64,000 nt of DNA, taken from contig KB294417.1 in the NCBI GenBank assembly GCA_000328365.1, forward strand, positions 302,534 through 366,533, given 5' to 3'. Made by a program: the position numbers and the translations under genes. This DNA is from Capitella teleta (taxonomy: Eukaryota; Annelida; Polychaeta; Capitellidae). Below are positions 48,101-56,100 of the stretch, piece after piece. The stretch's first letter is position 1; the number at the start of each line of letters is the position of its first letter. Below the pieces are notes generated by a model. That model made no database searches, was not told where the DNA came from, and worked only from the letters and a program-made list of their open reading frames with translations.

Positions 48101-50454
48101 AGAGTGCAGCAATATTTCCTTATAGAGGCAAAGGACAGACAGATCCAGACATCTAACAGCATATCATTCAGACATTCGGGGACGCCAGCTGCACCGCTTC
48201 TGATGCAAATGCATCACATGGACCAGAAATACAACAAGGCCAAAGCCCACAACTCAAAATTGCTTCCATGCACGTAACGTCAACAACAGGACCCACTTGG
48301 GCAATACTGCGTAACATAACAACCCAGGGAACATGGTCTAAGTGACACCAGTGACACTGCACATCCCGATGCCACAGCCACAACATACCAGCAGTCGTCT
48401 GCTAAATAGCAAGTGAGTTTGTCATTCGTTTGACGCACTGCAGGTGCCGAGCACTCCGACACACCGACACCGTCTTCCGTCGAATTCTGTCATCATCACG
48501 GGTCGGGCAGCATTCATCAAAGAGAATATAATTGCACCTAATGACCTTTTGGTAGGATGAGTTATATGGTGAAGTTTGTACTTGGTAAATGAGAAGATGA
48601 TATAGATGTTAAGAGTGTGGTGACGGTTTTGTGGTGGCGTTATTTCGAGGATTACGATGACTGACTCAGAAGTTAATCCACATGGAAACTACCGAGTACT
48701 GTTGCGTAGGTGGGTGGGCGGCCTAGGCGGGGATATTTATAATGAGGAGGAGGAGGGGGAGGGGAAATGTGGAGGTGAACAACGATAGCTAACGAGGAGA
48801 CGCCAGGAGTTAAAATGAACACAGCAAAAACTCAGCGGAGAACTAGGGTGGAGTCAGTGTTAACGTTTGCCTCTCTTATCTTATCTCAAAAGAAAAGAGA
48901 GAAATAGGAAAGGAGAGGTGAGGGAGGTGAACGATAAAGTAGACGATGTGGAGAGGGAAAGATAGTGCGGAGCGGGAAGGGGAAGCGCTGGTCATGGCAC
49001 GTGGTGAGTCCGTCGGATGACCGGAGGGCATCTGAATCGCAATCGGGGGTAACACAAACAAAAACAATAGCTGACGGTTTGAGTCACCGTTGTGCTCGCC
49101 AGGGGGCAGCAACTGTCAGCACGTGTTTCATCTCTGGTGCATTGTGGGATACCAACAAATCGAGATAGCCACCGAAGAGAAAACACCGATTTATGCCCAC
49201 GAGGGAAAAATAGATCTGAGCGCGTAACCTGGGAGCGAGGAAAGGGAAGGCCGGGATTGTTCAGCGAGGGGAGTCGGATTTCAAAGAAGAAAAAATATTC
49301 CCTCCTGATCAGCCCGAATGAAAAGAAACATTGCGACCGGATCAAAGACTCCCATCCACACGGTCACGTGACCCGAGAGCGTCATGTTATAAACCGAACA
49401 AAAAGTTTTAAACTGTGCGTATTCCCCATGATGAGATATGTGGAACTGCTCTTCACATATCCATTACTGTACACCTCCGCATGCGTTGAGCATTCATTAT
49501 GTACGACAAGTGTGATTCAGTCCCCTAGAACTGACGAAACACGCTGAGTCATCATTCATCGATAGTTACACACAAAGTCCCACCAAACCCCAACTTTGCT
49601 GCCGTTGGGCAAACAAAGACCTTCCTGCATCCCTCTGTATATGCAAATCTGCCGGACAGACCAGACTGCCACCGTCAGCGCCGGAGGTGTGAGCAGTCCT
49701 CATAATATATACGGCGTAATCATAACGCACCGATCGATTTGGTCTGCCGCGACTGCCGCTCAGTCAAACGTGATCTCATTCTGTTCATTTTCATACTGAA
49801 TTATATCAAATATTGATCCCTTTGAAGGCGATTCCTTCAGGATAATCCTTTGTATCCTTATTATCATGTGTTGTCTCTAGTCGCTAACACTTTCCTAATC
49901 CTAATCCTAATTCAATCCAAATTGGTTCTGGGCAGTTCAGTTACCACGATGAAAAAATCCATGAATATAATTATCTAGTGTACAATCTATCCAAACCAAT
50001 ACCTGCAGCAATAATACCGTCATTAAACCCTAATTACCTAATTATTGAAAAAAGAAGCTAACCAAAGTACAATGAAGACCAACAGGTAGACTACACACCA
50101 TGCAACATGCGTTGCGCCAAAGAACTCATCAATCAGCGAACCAACTGAGAGCGATTTGCTGAAGGCTCATTTGTGGCATCAATCACACGAAGATCGAACC
50201 CAAGACTCACTGCTTACGAACGCATATTTATAGTTACACAGCTCGCAAATCATGACACAGACCTCACTGAGGCGAAAGGACGGCCACTGACAGCTGGAGG
50301 GCATAATACTACAGCGTATAGACGAGGAGGTATATCAAAGCATGTGTAATCGAATGCCTACCCGTTTTGACTTGGTGTACGGATCCACCATTTCAGTGTA
50401 CTCCTCGCCATTACTAGGATCTACGTGATCCTGCTCCTGGGAGACTATCCTCAT
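8992..50454 (-). CDS. NAV2: Neuron navigator (NAV family), full CH-domain isoform, 21 coding exons
   Basis: NAV proteins are large microtubule plus-end proteins that act in cytoskeletal remodelling, neurite growth and cell migration. The joined exons total 7305 nt (2434 residues), matching the 2.4-2.5 kDa-thousand-residue class of vertebrate NAV2/NAV3, and all exon phases agree. Layout: unique N-terminus 1-31; CH domain about 32-135; Ser/Pro/Lys/Gln-rich region about 135-1580 with SxIP motifs at 275-278, 440-443 and 517-520; coiled coils about 1587-1700 and 1845-1930; AAA+ module about 1937-2340 with Walker A GPSGTGKT at 2092-2099 and Walker B-like IIILDN near 2157; C-terminal ESTL. An in-frame TAG lies just upstream of the ATG at 50454. 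Whether it is closer to NAV1, NAV2 or NAV3 cannot be settled, and most invertebrates have one copy. The symbol is therefore a family label. Confidence 0.95.
9186..9413 (-). CDS. NAV2: NAV exon 20
   Basis: Phase 0 at both ends, 76 codons: LYGRRAPWEDPTDWVIETYP, then DWPSLLRLRPEDVGYD and SDAEGDPL. These are near-identical to the block after the AAA+ core in human NAV proteins. A Gly-rich insert (SGGGPAGGGKA) lies between. The donor is TTA|GTAAGA and the acceptor TTTCAG. Confidence 0.97.
9469..9587 (-). CDS. NAV2: NAV exon 19
   Basis: Encodes GPRLFLSCPMETEG, VWFTDLWNYSIVPYLLEAV and REGIQ, the lid-side part of the AAA-like module, strongly conserved with vertebrate NAVs. Starts in phase 1 and ends in phase 0 at CAG|GTATTT. 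Confidence 0.97.
9642..10464 (-). CDS. NAV2: NAV exon 18: AAA+ ATPase core
   Basis: Residues 1999-2273. Contains Walker A GPSGTGKT at 2092-2099 preceded by EHRRIILC, then GAIATFNVDHKSSKELRQYL, the Walker B-like segment DIIILDNLHH, and the sensor-like stretch CPYIIGTMNQAT with HHNFRWVLCANH. The Walker B acidic pair is D-N rather than D-E, as in other NAVs, so strong hydrolysis is uncertain for the family. The donor ATTG|GTAAGC is in phase 1. The flanking introns are only 50-54 bp. Confidence 0.98.
10515..10607 (-). CDS. NAV2: NAV exon 17
   Basis: 31 codons, phase 0: QKLESILIGAISVSGKTKWE, then MLDTIVRKVFK, the conserved start of the NAV C-terminal module (effector sub-domain before the ATPase core). 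Donor AAG|GTGAGA; acceptor TTTTTCAG. Confidence 0.95.
10682..10776 (-). CDS. NAV2: NAV exon 16
   Basis: Enters in phase 1: DLLLSDTPDREGRRVTLSVS, then LTTSADMSRSCE. The REGRRVTL core aligns with the segment of vertebrate NAVs just before the AAA-like module. Donor GAG|GTATGT; acceptor TTTGCAG. Confidence 0.92.
10777..11448 (-). other. NAV intron 15 (672 bp), no other feature seen
   Basis: Purine-rich on the plus strand with A-runs and a C-run near 11321-11330. I see no exon or element. It is the longest intron within the 3' portion apart from intron 10. Confidence 0.7.
11449..11593 (-). CDS. NAV2: NAV exon 15
   Basis: NEMSSLKADNTRLQTLISSK continues the second coiled coil, followed by a Pro/Thr-rich linker and EKRLSLGDPSSL. 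Phase 0 in, phase 1 out at CTAG|GTACAT. Residues 1888-1936. Confidence 0.95.
11654..12022 (-). CDS. NAV2: NAV exon 14
   Basis: Residues 1765-1887. LRSSFSKAF followed by a basic/Ser-rich stretch, SMPTTPVKSSHS, then LQQQLHEKDMKLTDIRLEAL, SSASQLEQLRDTMNRMK. EKDMKLTDIRLEALSSA is a signature block of the NAV family coiled coil. Donor AAG|GTCTGT, acceptor TGTGCAG. Confidence 0.97.
12090..12247 (-). CDS. NAV2: NAV exon 13
   Basis: GSDVGSSHMSRHMSTDSVSS, then INSVSSACSGAS and a lysine-rich end AKKAAKAKKKGW. This matches the vertebrate block with SSDSVSSINSA followed by KKKKRKNW before LRSSF. Phase 1 in, phase 0 out (TGG|GTATGT). Confidence 0.95.
12248..12652 (-). other. NAV intron 12 (405 bp)
   Basis: Contains a C/T-rich tract near 12530-12550 (plus strand) and nothing else that I can name. 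Confidence 0.7.
12653..12794 (-). CDS. NAV2: NAV exon 12
   Basis: DSELAELRATIESLKKQSG ends the first coiled coil (compare vertebrate DSELNELRKTIELLKKQ), then AFSPSAVRRQSSNSS and DLPPTP. Phase 0 in, phase 1 out (CCAG|GTAGGC). Confidence 0.96.
12855..12938 (-). CDS. NAV2: NAV exon 11
   Basis: 28 codons, phase 0 at both ends: AHVVSAFEQSLSNMTNRLQH, then LTSTAEAK. It is the core of the first NAV coiled coil (vertebrate AAFEQSLGNMTIRLQSL). It is also the acceptor exon for the alternative first exon at 13805. The donor is GTGCGC, shared in style with the dispersed motif. Confidence 0.97.
13389..13805 (-). CDS. NAV2: Alternative first exon of NAV (short coiled-coil/AAA form)
   Basis: An ATG with an in-frame TGA two codons upstream opens 139 codons, beginning MSTDEKRSPTKKSVKPPNTF and ending EENDAYM, then the donor ATG|GTGGGT in phase 0. 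That fits exon 11 (AHVVSAFEQ). Composition is GC-rich and biased for Ser, Pro and Arg (TSPMSTGLSRTP, RSGRVSSRRSD), unlike the surrounding AT-rich intron. The resulting product would be about 937 residues, starting in the first coiled coil and keeping the AAA+ module. I do not recognise the N-terminal sequence. Coding status is inferred from length, phase, GC bias and context. Confidence 0.72.
15688..15702 (-). promoter_or_regulatory. YY1-like motif CCAAGATGGCGGCGC
   Basis: On the minus strand this matches the consensus AAGATGGCGGC, commonly found just downstream of animal transcription start sites. It is upstream of the alternative exon at 13805 in NAV orientation and could mark its promoter, about 1.9 kb away. 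The functional link is inference. Confidence 0.4.
17857..17870 (+). promoter_or_regulatory. YY1-like motif AAAATGGCGGCCGC
   Basis: Close to the AAGATGGCGGC consensus with one mismatch. It lies within NAV intron 10 in antisense orientation to the gene. No plus-strand gene follows, so its role is unclear. Confidence 0.25.
18283..18357 (-). CDS. NAV2: NAV exon 10
   Basis: 25 codons, phase 0: IRKLRRELENAQEKVHTLN, then SQLSTN. The IRKLRREL start of the first coiled coil is shared with vertebrate NAVs. It accepts both the constitutive exon 9 and the alternative exon at 18842. Donor AAT|GTAAGT. Confidence 0.97.
18358..19913 (-). other. NAV intron 9 (1.56 kb), host of an alternative first exon
   Basis: Contains the alternative exon at 18842-18468, a CAG/CGG-rich GC-rich patch at 18910-18960 just upstream of it, and 12-mer copies near 19610-19660. 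Nothing else is recognised. Confidence 0.7.
18468..18842 (-). CDS. NAV2: Alternative first exon of NAV (from coiled coil onward)
   Basis: An ATG with an in-frame TAA four codons upstream opens 125 codons: MAHDTRSMPRRKKQPAVNTD, WYTWDASSLKN, an acidic run DDDDEASD, LPPPPSPW and a final DDPRDQE. The donor GAG|GTCGGT is phase 0 and joins exon 10 (IRKLRREL), so the product would be about 948 residues. GC-rich upstream sequence with CAG/CGG repeats fits a promoter. The donor is weaker than the rest of the gene. The sequence is not recognised outside this context. Confidence 0.7.
19914..19990 (-). CDS. NAV2: NAV exon 9
   Basis: LHGSALSLVSSSSSVYST, then ADEKTNSE, almost identical to the vertebrate NAV block LHGSALSLVSSTSSVYST. 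Phase 1 in, phase 0 out (GAG|GTAAGC). Residues 1586-1611. Confidence 0.97.
20052..21754 (-). CDS. NAV2: NAV exon 8
   Basis: Residues about 1018-1586. Opens with the family signature FDDSDSISSGDISDTINEIS, then a Gln-rich run, VDPSSLITRSLPSRSGHF, LGENWRKYC, KYSTPEEAYRASTLERQRG, and SALSETESMESLSNIQAQIH with HHARALSQTSRELLRQ, ending SGSREDD. Mostly disordered and Ser/Arg-rich, with a short predicted helix near its end. Enters in phase 2 (TTTCAG acceptor) and leaves in phase 1 (GATC|GTGAGT). No frame breaks. Confidence 0.97.
21985..22040 (-). CDS. NAV2: Candidate alternative first exon of NAV
   Basis: An ATG in good context (purine at -3, G at +4), with an in-frame TGA upstream, reads MADQEEEGFSSASSTLKR. 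The donor AGGAG|GTATTC leaves it in phase 2, as required by exon 8, giving a join at R-S-FDDSDS. The frame stays open well past this donor (to 21573), so a later phase-2 donor (for example after 21940) is possible. The product would be about 1435 residues. Evidence is start context plus phase only. An acceptor-like TCTCTGGTCAG just upstream also allows it to be a second exon. Confidence 0.42.
25292..25488 (-). other. Candidate noncoding first exon of an internal NAV transcript
   Basis: About 35 bases after a TATATATA box, an initiator-like ACTCAGA lies near 25484-25490. The exon would run through a (CAG)n stretch at its start and end at a strong donor, TTTGAG|GTGAGT. The frame matching exon 8's phase has a stop just before the donor, so the exon would be 5' UTR, perhaps joined to the candidate coding exon at 22040. 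Confidence 0.4.
25488..25510. repeat. (CAG)n trinucleotide repeat in candidate internal promoter
   Basis: Seven consecutive CAG units on the minus strand between the TATA box and the candidate exon. Plain microsatellite. Confidence 0.8.
25524..25531 (-). promoter_or_regulatory. TATA box candidate
   Basis: TATATATA on the minus strand, in a GC-richer setting, 35-40 bases upstream of an initiator-like ACTCAGA and about 230 bases upstream of a strong splice donor. In NAV orientation inside intron 7. Confidence 0.4.
26918..29213 (-). CDS. NAV2: NAV exon 7: large disordered microtubule-binding exon
   Basis: Residues 253-1018, one uninterrupted frame of 2296 nt. Very rich in Ser, Lys and Pro. Carries three SxIP-type motifs (SGIP 275-278, SSIP 440-443, SGIP 517-520), the sequence that binds EB-family plus-end proteins. 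Also contains the family block SMLDKFKLFHKDK (355-367), two polyglutamine runs (plus-strand 28029-28047 and 27515-27535), YTDHITNLRRQKMEQ, and near the end GYMSDGD and GYMSEGGVSLYAKRMQQRFR. Enters in phase 1 (TTCACAG) and leaves in phase 2 (GATAG|GTACGT). The donor begins the dispersed motif sequence. Confidence 0.97.
27515..27537 (-). repeat. Coding (CAG)n polyglutamine tract 1
   Basis: Six consecutive Gln after KME and before SPGAS in NAV exon 7. Pure CAG codons make length variation likely. Confidence 0.85.
28029..28047 (-). repeat. Coding (CAG)n polyglutamine tract 2
   Basis: Six CAG codons followed by HHPG in NAV exon 7, again a pure codon run. Confidence 0.85.
30281..30323 (-). CDS. 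NAV2: Candidate alternative first exon giving a CH-less (NAV1-like) isoform
   Basis: ATG in strong context (GACGCCATGG) reads MDCTGAEGAVATQS and meets the donor TCAG|GTTGGT in phase 1, exactly what exon 7 (GGKSGLRE) needs. The product would be about 2196 residues and lack the CH domain, like vertebrate NAV1. The exon is short, so chance cannot be excluded, and no in-frame stop was seen directly upstream. Confidence 0.42.
32762..32829. repeat. Cluster of 12-mer variants next to NAV exon 6
   Basis: Inverted ATTCATAACGCAC at 32762, exact GTGCGTTATGAT at 32787, GGCGTTATGA near 32804 and TTGCGTTATGAT at 32818. The last ends 14 bases from the exon 6 boundary, within the intron just after the donor. 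Confidence 0.85.
32843..33060 (-). CDS. NAV2: NAV exon 6
   Basis: RLPSASHRSGRQVSSLSSP, then DASSPATTPTGSGLRAPSNL, NRPASARSSYGSTERVQNK and LIGTGPRS. Ser/Arg/Pro-rich linker after the CH domain. Phase 2 in, phase 1 out (ATCTG|GTGAGT). Residues 180-253. Confidence 0.93.
33061..37027 (-). other. NAV intron 5 (4.0 kb)
   Basis: No exon recognised. Contains one exact 12-mer (35517-35528), a YY1-like motif at 35688-35700 and a poly-T run at 34150-34165. Confidence 0.6.
35688..35700 (+). promoter_or_regulatory. YY1-like motif AAGATGGCCGCCA
   Basis: Matches AAGATGGCNGCC on the plus strand, inside NAV intron 5. No plus-strand gene follows, so it may act as an intronic element or be coincidental. Confidence 0.3.
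37028..37229 (-). CDS. NAV2: NAV exon 5: end of CH domain and linker
   Basis: DVREGNLKAILGLFFSLSRF completes the CH domain (vertebrate NGNLKAILGLFFSLSRYK), followed by KQQQKTQHSS, a Gln/Asn-rich linker and SLGRPHNLNGNVES. Phase 1 in, phase 2 out (TCCAG|GTAAGC). Residues 113-180. Confidence 0.97.
38083..38107 (+). other. Candidate G-quadruplex tract
   Basis: Four or more G-runs of at least three with one-base spacers (pattern GGGAGGGAGGGGGAGGGGGG) in NAV intron 4's neighbourhood (intron 3 side). It fits the G3+N1-7 quadruplex rule. Function is unknown. Confidence 0.45.
38634..38706 (-). CDS. NAV2: NAV exon 4: CH domain
   Basis: VENITACLSFLAGIGVNVD, then SLSAK, matching vertebrate IENIDACLNFLAAKGINIQ. 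Phase 0 in, phase 1 out (AAAG|GTTCGT). Residues 89-113. Confidence 0.96.
38707..42410 (-). other. NAV intron 3 (3.7 kb), nothing recognised
   Basis: AT-rich with short low-complexity pieces, including an AT-only stretch near 41455-41480. I see no exon, element or 12-mer cluster. Confidence 0.6.
42411..42463 (-). CDS. NAV2: NAV exon 3: CH domain
   Basis: T-NEKVEGIHAKPKTASQM, aligned with vertebrate ANEKIEDINGCPKNRSQM. 53 nt, phase 1 in and phase 0 out (ATG|GTGAGT). Confidence 0.95.
43697..43814 (-). CDS. NAV2: NAV exon 2: start of CH domain
   Basis: IYTDWANHYLEKARHKRFIT, then DLQSDISDGVLLASVIEAV. IYTDWANHYL and DLQ.D..DGVLLA are diagnostic for the NAV CH domain. Phase 0 in, phase 1 out (GTCA|GTGAGT). 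It accepts first exons at 50454 and 59481. Confidence 0.97.
43889..43946 (+). repeat. Triplet of 12-mer variants upstream of NAV exon 2
   Basis: GTGCGTTATGAT at 43889, GTGCGTTATGTT at 43912 and GTGCGTTGTGAT at 43935, spaced exactly 23 bases apart, on the plus strand. Confidence 0.85.
47458..47503. repeat. Perfect 22-bp inverted repeat with 2-base loop
   Basis: 22 bases at 47458-47479 are exactly repeated in reverse complement at 47482-47503, around TT. The arm begins CATAGCGTATGTATATAC. It could form a cruciform or RNA hairpin. It is too short for a typical miRNA precursor and no transposon ends are seen. Confidence 0.85.
50362..50454 (-). CDS. NAV2: NAV exon 1 (start of the CH isoform)
   Basis: 31 codons from ATG: MRIVSQEQDHVDPSNGEEYT, then EMVDPYTKSKR, ending at CGG|GTAGGC in phase 0 and joining IYTDWANHYL. 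An in-frame TAG lies 8-10 codons upstream, so this is a real first coding exon. Upstream (50500-50640) is a CT-rich 5' UTR-like stretch on the minus strand and a TATA-like TTATACATA near 50620. Confidence 0.8.
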
Positions 50455-53038
50455 GGTGTTTCTTAGTGATCCGGAGATCTATCCATACTCCTTCACGCTG
50501 ATTACGGGACTGGGATCTGCTGGGAGAGCTACAGCTGACTCAGATCCGATGAGAGGAGAGAGGGGAGAGGGGGGTGGGCGCTCTCTTCCTCTGCTGGCGG
50601 CCCTTTGCCATGCGTATGTATAATGATTCAGCGTCGCTGTTATGTAACCATACGATGTGTATGTTGCTTGCTTCGTTCATATGTGCGTGGACGTATGATG
50701 TATCAATACTGTAATTGTTCGCGGGGGTTTCAGCTGTGTACTGATTATGCCAATTGTTAGAGGAGTACTAGCAATGCGTATCTAGCTATTACACCATCAG
50801 TTGTACAGATGGTTGAGTCATAAAATAGATCGACTGCGTAATCAAAACAGTCAATACATCAAATATGAGAATGTTACAATGAACACAGAATTATCAAAGT
50901 AGTAATTATGCAATGGTATAATTATGTCATGATATACAATGTCAATGGTGCCAGATGTGTTTCACAGTGCATTCATCAATTTTCTTCTGAGACACCAGAC
51001 TGTATCGAACCCTCTAGAAAGGTCTCGAACCAGTGTCCAAGGCTCCAAGTAATAATTATCTACAACGCACCCTTAACGTACCCCCACAGTGAAATCATAA
51101 CGCACTCAAAATAGACGCCCAATCGGGTTAAGTGATACATGAAATATGCTACTCATTAGTCCATATATTGGTATAACAGTTGGGTTGCAACATGCAATAT
51201 GATATATGTAAGTCGATGTTACAAGGCAGACCCCTTATCCCCAGATGCCCGACGTAAAGCATAAACAAGATTTAATCTGTCAATAGCAGATATATTCTTT
51301 TCAACGAAACCAAGAGAGAAGCCGAAGAAAAAAATATCGGCCAGCAGCGGTCGGCGGTGGTCCGTAAATTGACAGACGAGGAAGCGAGTTGGAACGGAAT
51401 GGATGGAATCTGGAAGATTGGACGGCAAAGACAGACAAGAAGCGAGGCAGGGGGCCGAATGTAATGGGCAGGAATGACGTGTATATACGTCAACTGGTAT
51501 ATCAAGTAGATTATGCAGTCAATCAGAAAAATGCCTTTGCTGTTTTGATCTCTAGATCGGCAAGTGCACAATCTAGTGTGTATTTAAGTTTATAACTGAA
51601 TCGGTTTTATATACTTGTAGCCTCAAAAATTTAGACGGGTTTGGTAACTGATTTGATCTTGATCAACACAGCGATATTTAGATTGCTTCCGCTAAATACG
51701 TGCGTAATTGAGTCTCAGGTGTTAGTAATTGAGTGAGAAGCTGAACAGTCTGTTAGCAGATGATGGTTTGTTTGTGCATGTTACTTTGGTCAAGAGTGCT
51801 GATCGTAAATCGACAGCCTAGTTGCTTCAGAGAGAGAACAAGAAGTCAAGTAGAGGTCGTGTTTAGCTTTTCGTGAAACTGAAATCAACGCGAACACGAA
51901 AAGAGAATGCTGAAATAACACGTCTTATCAAATGAGACGTGAGGCTCACTTTACAAGCTCAAATTGATTCCCCGTCAATCACTGAAAAGCAATGTGATTT
52001 TAGCCTCGATTTATCGTTACCTGAACGAAATGGCAAGACGCCCAAGCATTGTTGGGTAGCTCCTTCAAATCCATTGCGTAATCCACTTCATGCTGTAGAC
52101 TCTTTGGGAGAACTCTCCTCGCAGAACAATGCTCAATCAGTTCTGCGTGCACGAGGTTTATAATAATTGTGGACGGAGGAAAACCTTTTGTTTATGAAAG
52201 GGGCTGACTAAGTGCTCCTTGGTGCCTCCACAATGGCAAGGGTTGCCTCTGAACTGCTCCCTGGGGCTTTAGACTTGGGTAATCTTGTAATCTAAACAGG
52301 GACAAATGTTCCTGTTATGAACGCCTTGAGCTATGATATAAATGAGTACCCCGTCCGAGAGATCACAGTTAATAAATATGCACTGTACAGACGTCCGTAA
52401 AACAAACCCCGTGATCGTCTGCTTGTTAAGAACCTGAGTCAGTTGTTCAGCATCATCAAGAGATCAAAGGAAACTGTACCTGTACAACTTCCTGGAGTTC
52501 TTGCGCTGGATCCCATGCGTTAGAATCCATCGGAGTACTCTCATGAAGGTTTGGCGCACACTTGACCAGTGGAAGGAGCTATAATTGACCACCTAAGTGT
52601 TCAGCAAAAACCGTCTTCAAAGGCTGAGTGGACTTTTTGAGTCTAGTAGCTGTGAGTCATTATATGCGATGACCGTAACTCAATCGCCTTAAAGATAAAA
52701 AAAAAAAAGTGAAATTCCTCCGTCGTTGAACACTTCAAATGTTTGACGCTCGTCTTAATGTCCGATTAAAGCGATTTGTGCTGATCTCTCTCGAGTGAAT
52801 TATGAACGAATGAATAAATTGTATTTTTGGAGTTTTTTAAACGCATTAAAAACATCACAGACGCTGATGAAAAAAAAGGTATGTGTGCTTTCTGTGAACA
52901 TGTGGTAAATATCAAATATTCAGAATTCTAAAGAAAAAAAAAACAACCCAGTCGAGAGACCGATCAAATTGATTGCACCACAGACCAGATGTTAATTGAG
53001 TTAAATGTGTGGTTCAGAGTTCATCGATAGATCAAAAT

Positions 53039-53121
53039 GTACGTTATGATAATCACTCTTTGAGAAAAATCATAACGCGCTCATAAATGCGTTATGATTT
53101 TCACATACGGTGCGTTATGAT
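53039..53121. repeat. Cluster of four 12-mer variants, both orientations
   Basis: GTACGTTATGAT at 53039, inverted ATCATAACGCGC at 53069, ATGCGTTATGAT at 53088 and exact GTGCGTTATGAT at 53110. Confidence 0.85.
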
Positions 53122-56100
53122 TCATTTTCAACGCCGTTTTGAGATACAAATACCAGGTCAAACCGACTAGACAGAAAAATAAACTATTACTGACGTAATT
53201 TTTCCCTCATAAATCCTAAGTATTCGCAATATGAATAACATCTCCGTTAACAGCGTCAATCCACACGCAAACCCCAAACATAATAAAGCCATCAAAGTAA
53301 ATGTTATGTAAACTTATGACACTAAGTAATGGGTAAAGTGTACAGATCTATTGCTACAATCGACACAGCACATCATTTAGCAAACACACTCGATACACGA
53401 CTCCCCAGACACTAGGTAAACATACATATCATGATGCATCTGGATAGGAATATTATGTATAGGAAAGACCACACACCATGATGTAAAAAATTCCTTTTGC
53501 AGCAGTATCGCGTATTTCGAGTACTGTGCATGCAACTGAAAACTACGCAGACATTGTGTGGGAAGGAAAAATCTTCTCTGTTGCATTCAGAATAAAAATC
53601 GAACGACAAATAACGCAGCCAGCGGCAAAACATAATAATATTATAATAGACCACCCGGTCTGCAGGTTCACATTCAGATCTGTTAGTAATTGGTTCGTGA
53701 TTCTTCTTTATATGTTATTTTGTACATCATTCAACTACTTACATGAACACGGAGTTCATACAATGCATCTATTTTTGTATTATATTTCTCTTCATTATAG
53801 GATTGGATTGGTTGCCATGGTTATGTCAATTCCGAGGAATGGTTCATATACATTGATGTCACTTCACTATAACAATGGGCACAAGTCAATCAAAGTCTCA
53901 GAGAGGGAGGAGGGTTCTTAGCATCGACTGTTTCATGGAAATTCGGTAAACCCCAAGTCAATGCGGATTAACCCCAGGGAAAATAACATTTAGCATTGCT
54001 GTGAAACAAAACATGAGATGCACTGAGCATCAAGTGCTGCCTCTAATAGCAGAGGGTCCAGAGGGTGTTGCATAGCACCATTGAGTGCCACGTACTAGTC
54101 GTTCTGTCGCTGTGCTAATGGCATTTTAAGTTGAATTCAACTCAATTAAAAAGAAACCTCGTTATAATAAGTCAATTTAAGGGAAAAAACCTCACCGTAA
54201 CTCCTACATCTATAAACTTATAAAGACAACACGCTCAAACTAAAAGACATTGCCAAACGACACAGCCAAGGACACGAGACCTGCCAAGGACTTGAAGAAG
54301 AGTTTAACGGCGGAGAAGAAACGACTAAAACGACGCTCAGCAAATTGCGTCTACAGTAGATTACACAGCCGAGAGTAAAACAGAGCTATAACATGCACTT
54401 TCATGTCTTGTGCTACAGGTTTACTGGGCAGTTAATAAGATAATTGTTCGAAATTTAGATTTTCAAATATATATTGTACTGTGGCATACAGGCAGAGCAC
54501 TAGAGGGCCTCCACAGTGGAATGCATGGCGTCAATTATTAACGCAAACAAACAACGGATCTCGTCTAATAAAAGGCAAAATGCTTTCAACTGAGCAACCT
54601 CTAAAAGCATTACGTGATCACCCCAGCACGAGGGAGGGAAGGAGGAGGGGCTTCTTGGCATGTTGCCATGTTATCCTCCAGAGGTTCCTCGACGTCAGCG
54701 TCTGTTTTCGGTTTGAGTTTTCTGATGGATTGAGCTGTCACCAAGAACGACATTGACGCTTCGCTGCTTACTTACCTGACGGGAGTGAAATTTTAATGGC
54801 GCCATCATGATGAATCACGTGGTTAATTACGTAATTAAAAATGGGTTTATGAATAAGAGAGTAAGAAAGATAGAAGTCGTATGTTTATTTTCAATTTCTC
54901 TCTTATGTGGGGCCTTTTTTTTCATCAGAGAAATTTTGCGAGTAATTGAAGAAGGTTGAGTTGAAAAGTGATCAGAATGTACCAGGTATAATGAAAGGTC
55001 ACAGGTCGGGCTGATCAATTGATCCCAACAGGTGATTGCGCCATTTCCAGTCAATCACTCAAACTTCCTCAGCTCAGGTTGCGGAACTCATTTCCCATTT
55101 TCCTTAGCGCAAAATTCACCCCACAAAAGCTGGATAAAAAAAGTAGTGTAAACTGGAAAGTGAATGCCGCCCAGCTGCTATTGCAGCCCAATTATGAGCA
55201 TACATAGGATCCGATTTGAAAACTCTGAACTATATTTATGTACCATCACAACCCAAAGAAAGGTTTATGTATATGTACTGTAGTGTGTGATGCGTTATGT
55301 AACGACAACAATAGGATGAATCAGAAAATATAATAATTGTAAGTAATTGAAAAGTGAGCCGTGAAACCTTGGCTGGCAAAATCTGATTGTGAGCAAGACA
55401 ATGCACAACACGAGCATTGTTTGTTGTGGTGCGTTTTATGTTGAAAGACAATCGTCAATACCACAATTGCATTCGCATCACGTTTAATTAATGCTTTCCT
55501 GAATGCAGAAAGGTAGTATATGGCTCAATCGTGACGGCCTACAATTCCCTGCAGGCAGGGACCGCGGGAGAGGAGAGGGAATGAGGAGCCAGAGAGGAAT
55601 AGCGAGAGAAGGGGAGGGGGCTACCCTCATCAGTGTAAACAATAGCGGCCGTATTGCTGTCTTCAAGAGGCTAATAAAACCGTCAGAATGTTTCAACTCC
55701 GCCGCGCCGTCTGTCGTGACCTTGCCGAGGTCAATGAGGTCATGAGGTGGACTCAAGTTTCGGGTGAACTGCTCCTCATTGAGCGAATTACGATGCAAAC
55801 AGTTGCTTTGCAGCACTGTGCTATTAGTGCTATAGCAGTGCTACGAAGAAGGGATAAATAAGGAGGCTGTCCTGACGGGGCGAACAATATGGGTTGCGGG
55901 AGAGGGGGAGGGAGTGGGCTGTATGGGTTCGTAATGAAATCCAGAACCCTATGTTTTACCCACTCTTCCCTCTCGTGCGCAGCCTGTGAGCAATCAAGGC
56001 AGACCACACGGAATAAGCGACTCCAGAATTGCGTATTCGTCCCAAGATAACTCGCACACCTGAACGCGGGACCTGGGCAGTATGCAGCACTGTGAATGAA

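Larger units (their letters stand above)
43815..50361 (-). other. NAV intron 1 (6.5 kb)
   Basis: No exon recognised. Contains three spaced 12-mer-type copies just upstream of exon 2 (43889-43946), two more at 47020-47053 and one at 49719, plus the perfect hairpin at 47458. The plus-strand frame at 46011-46379 lacks supporting features. Confidence 0.6.
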
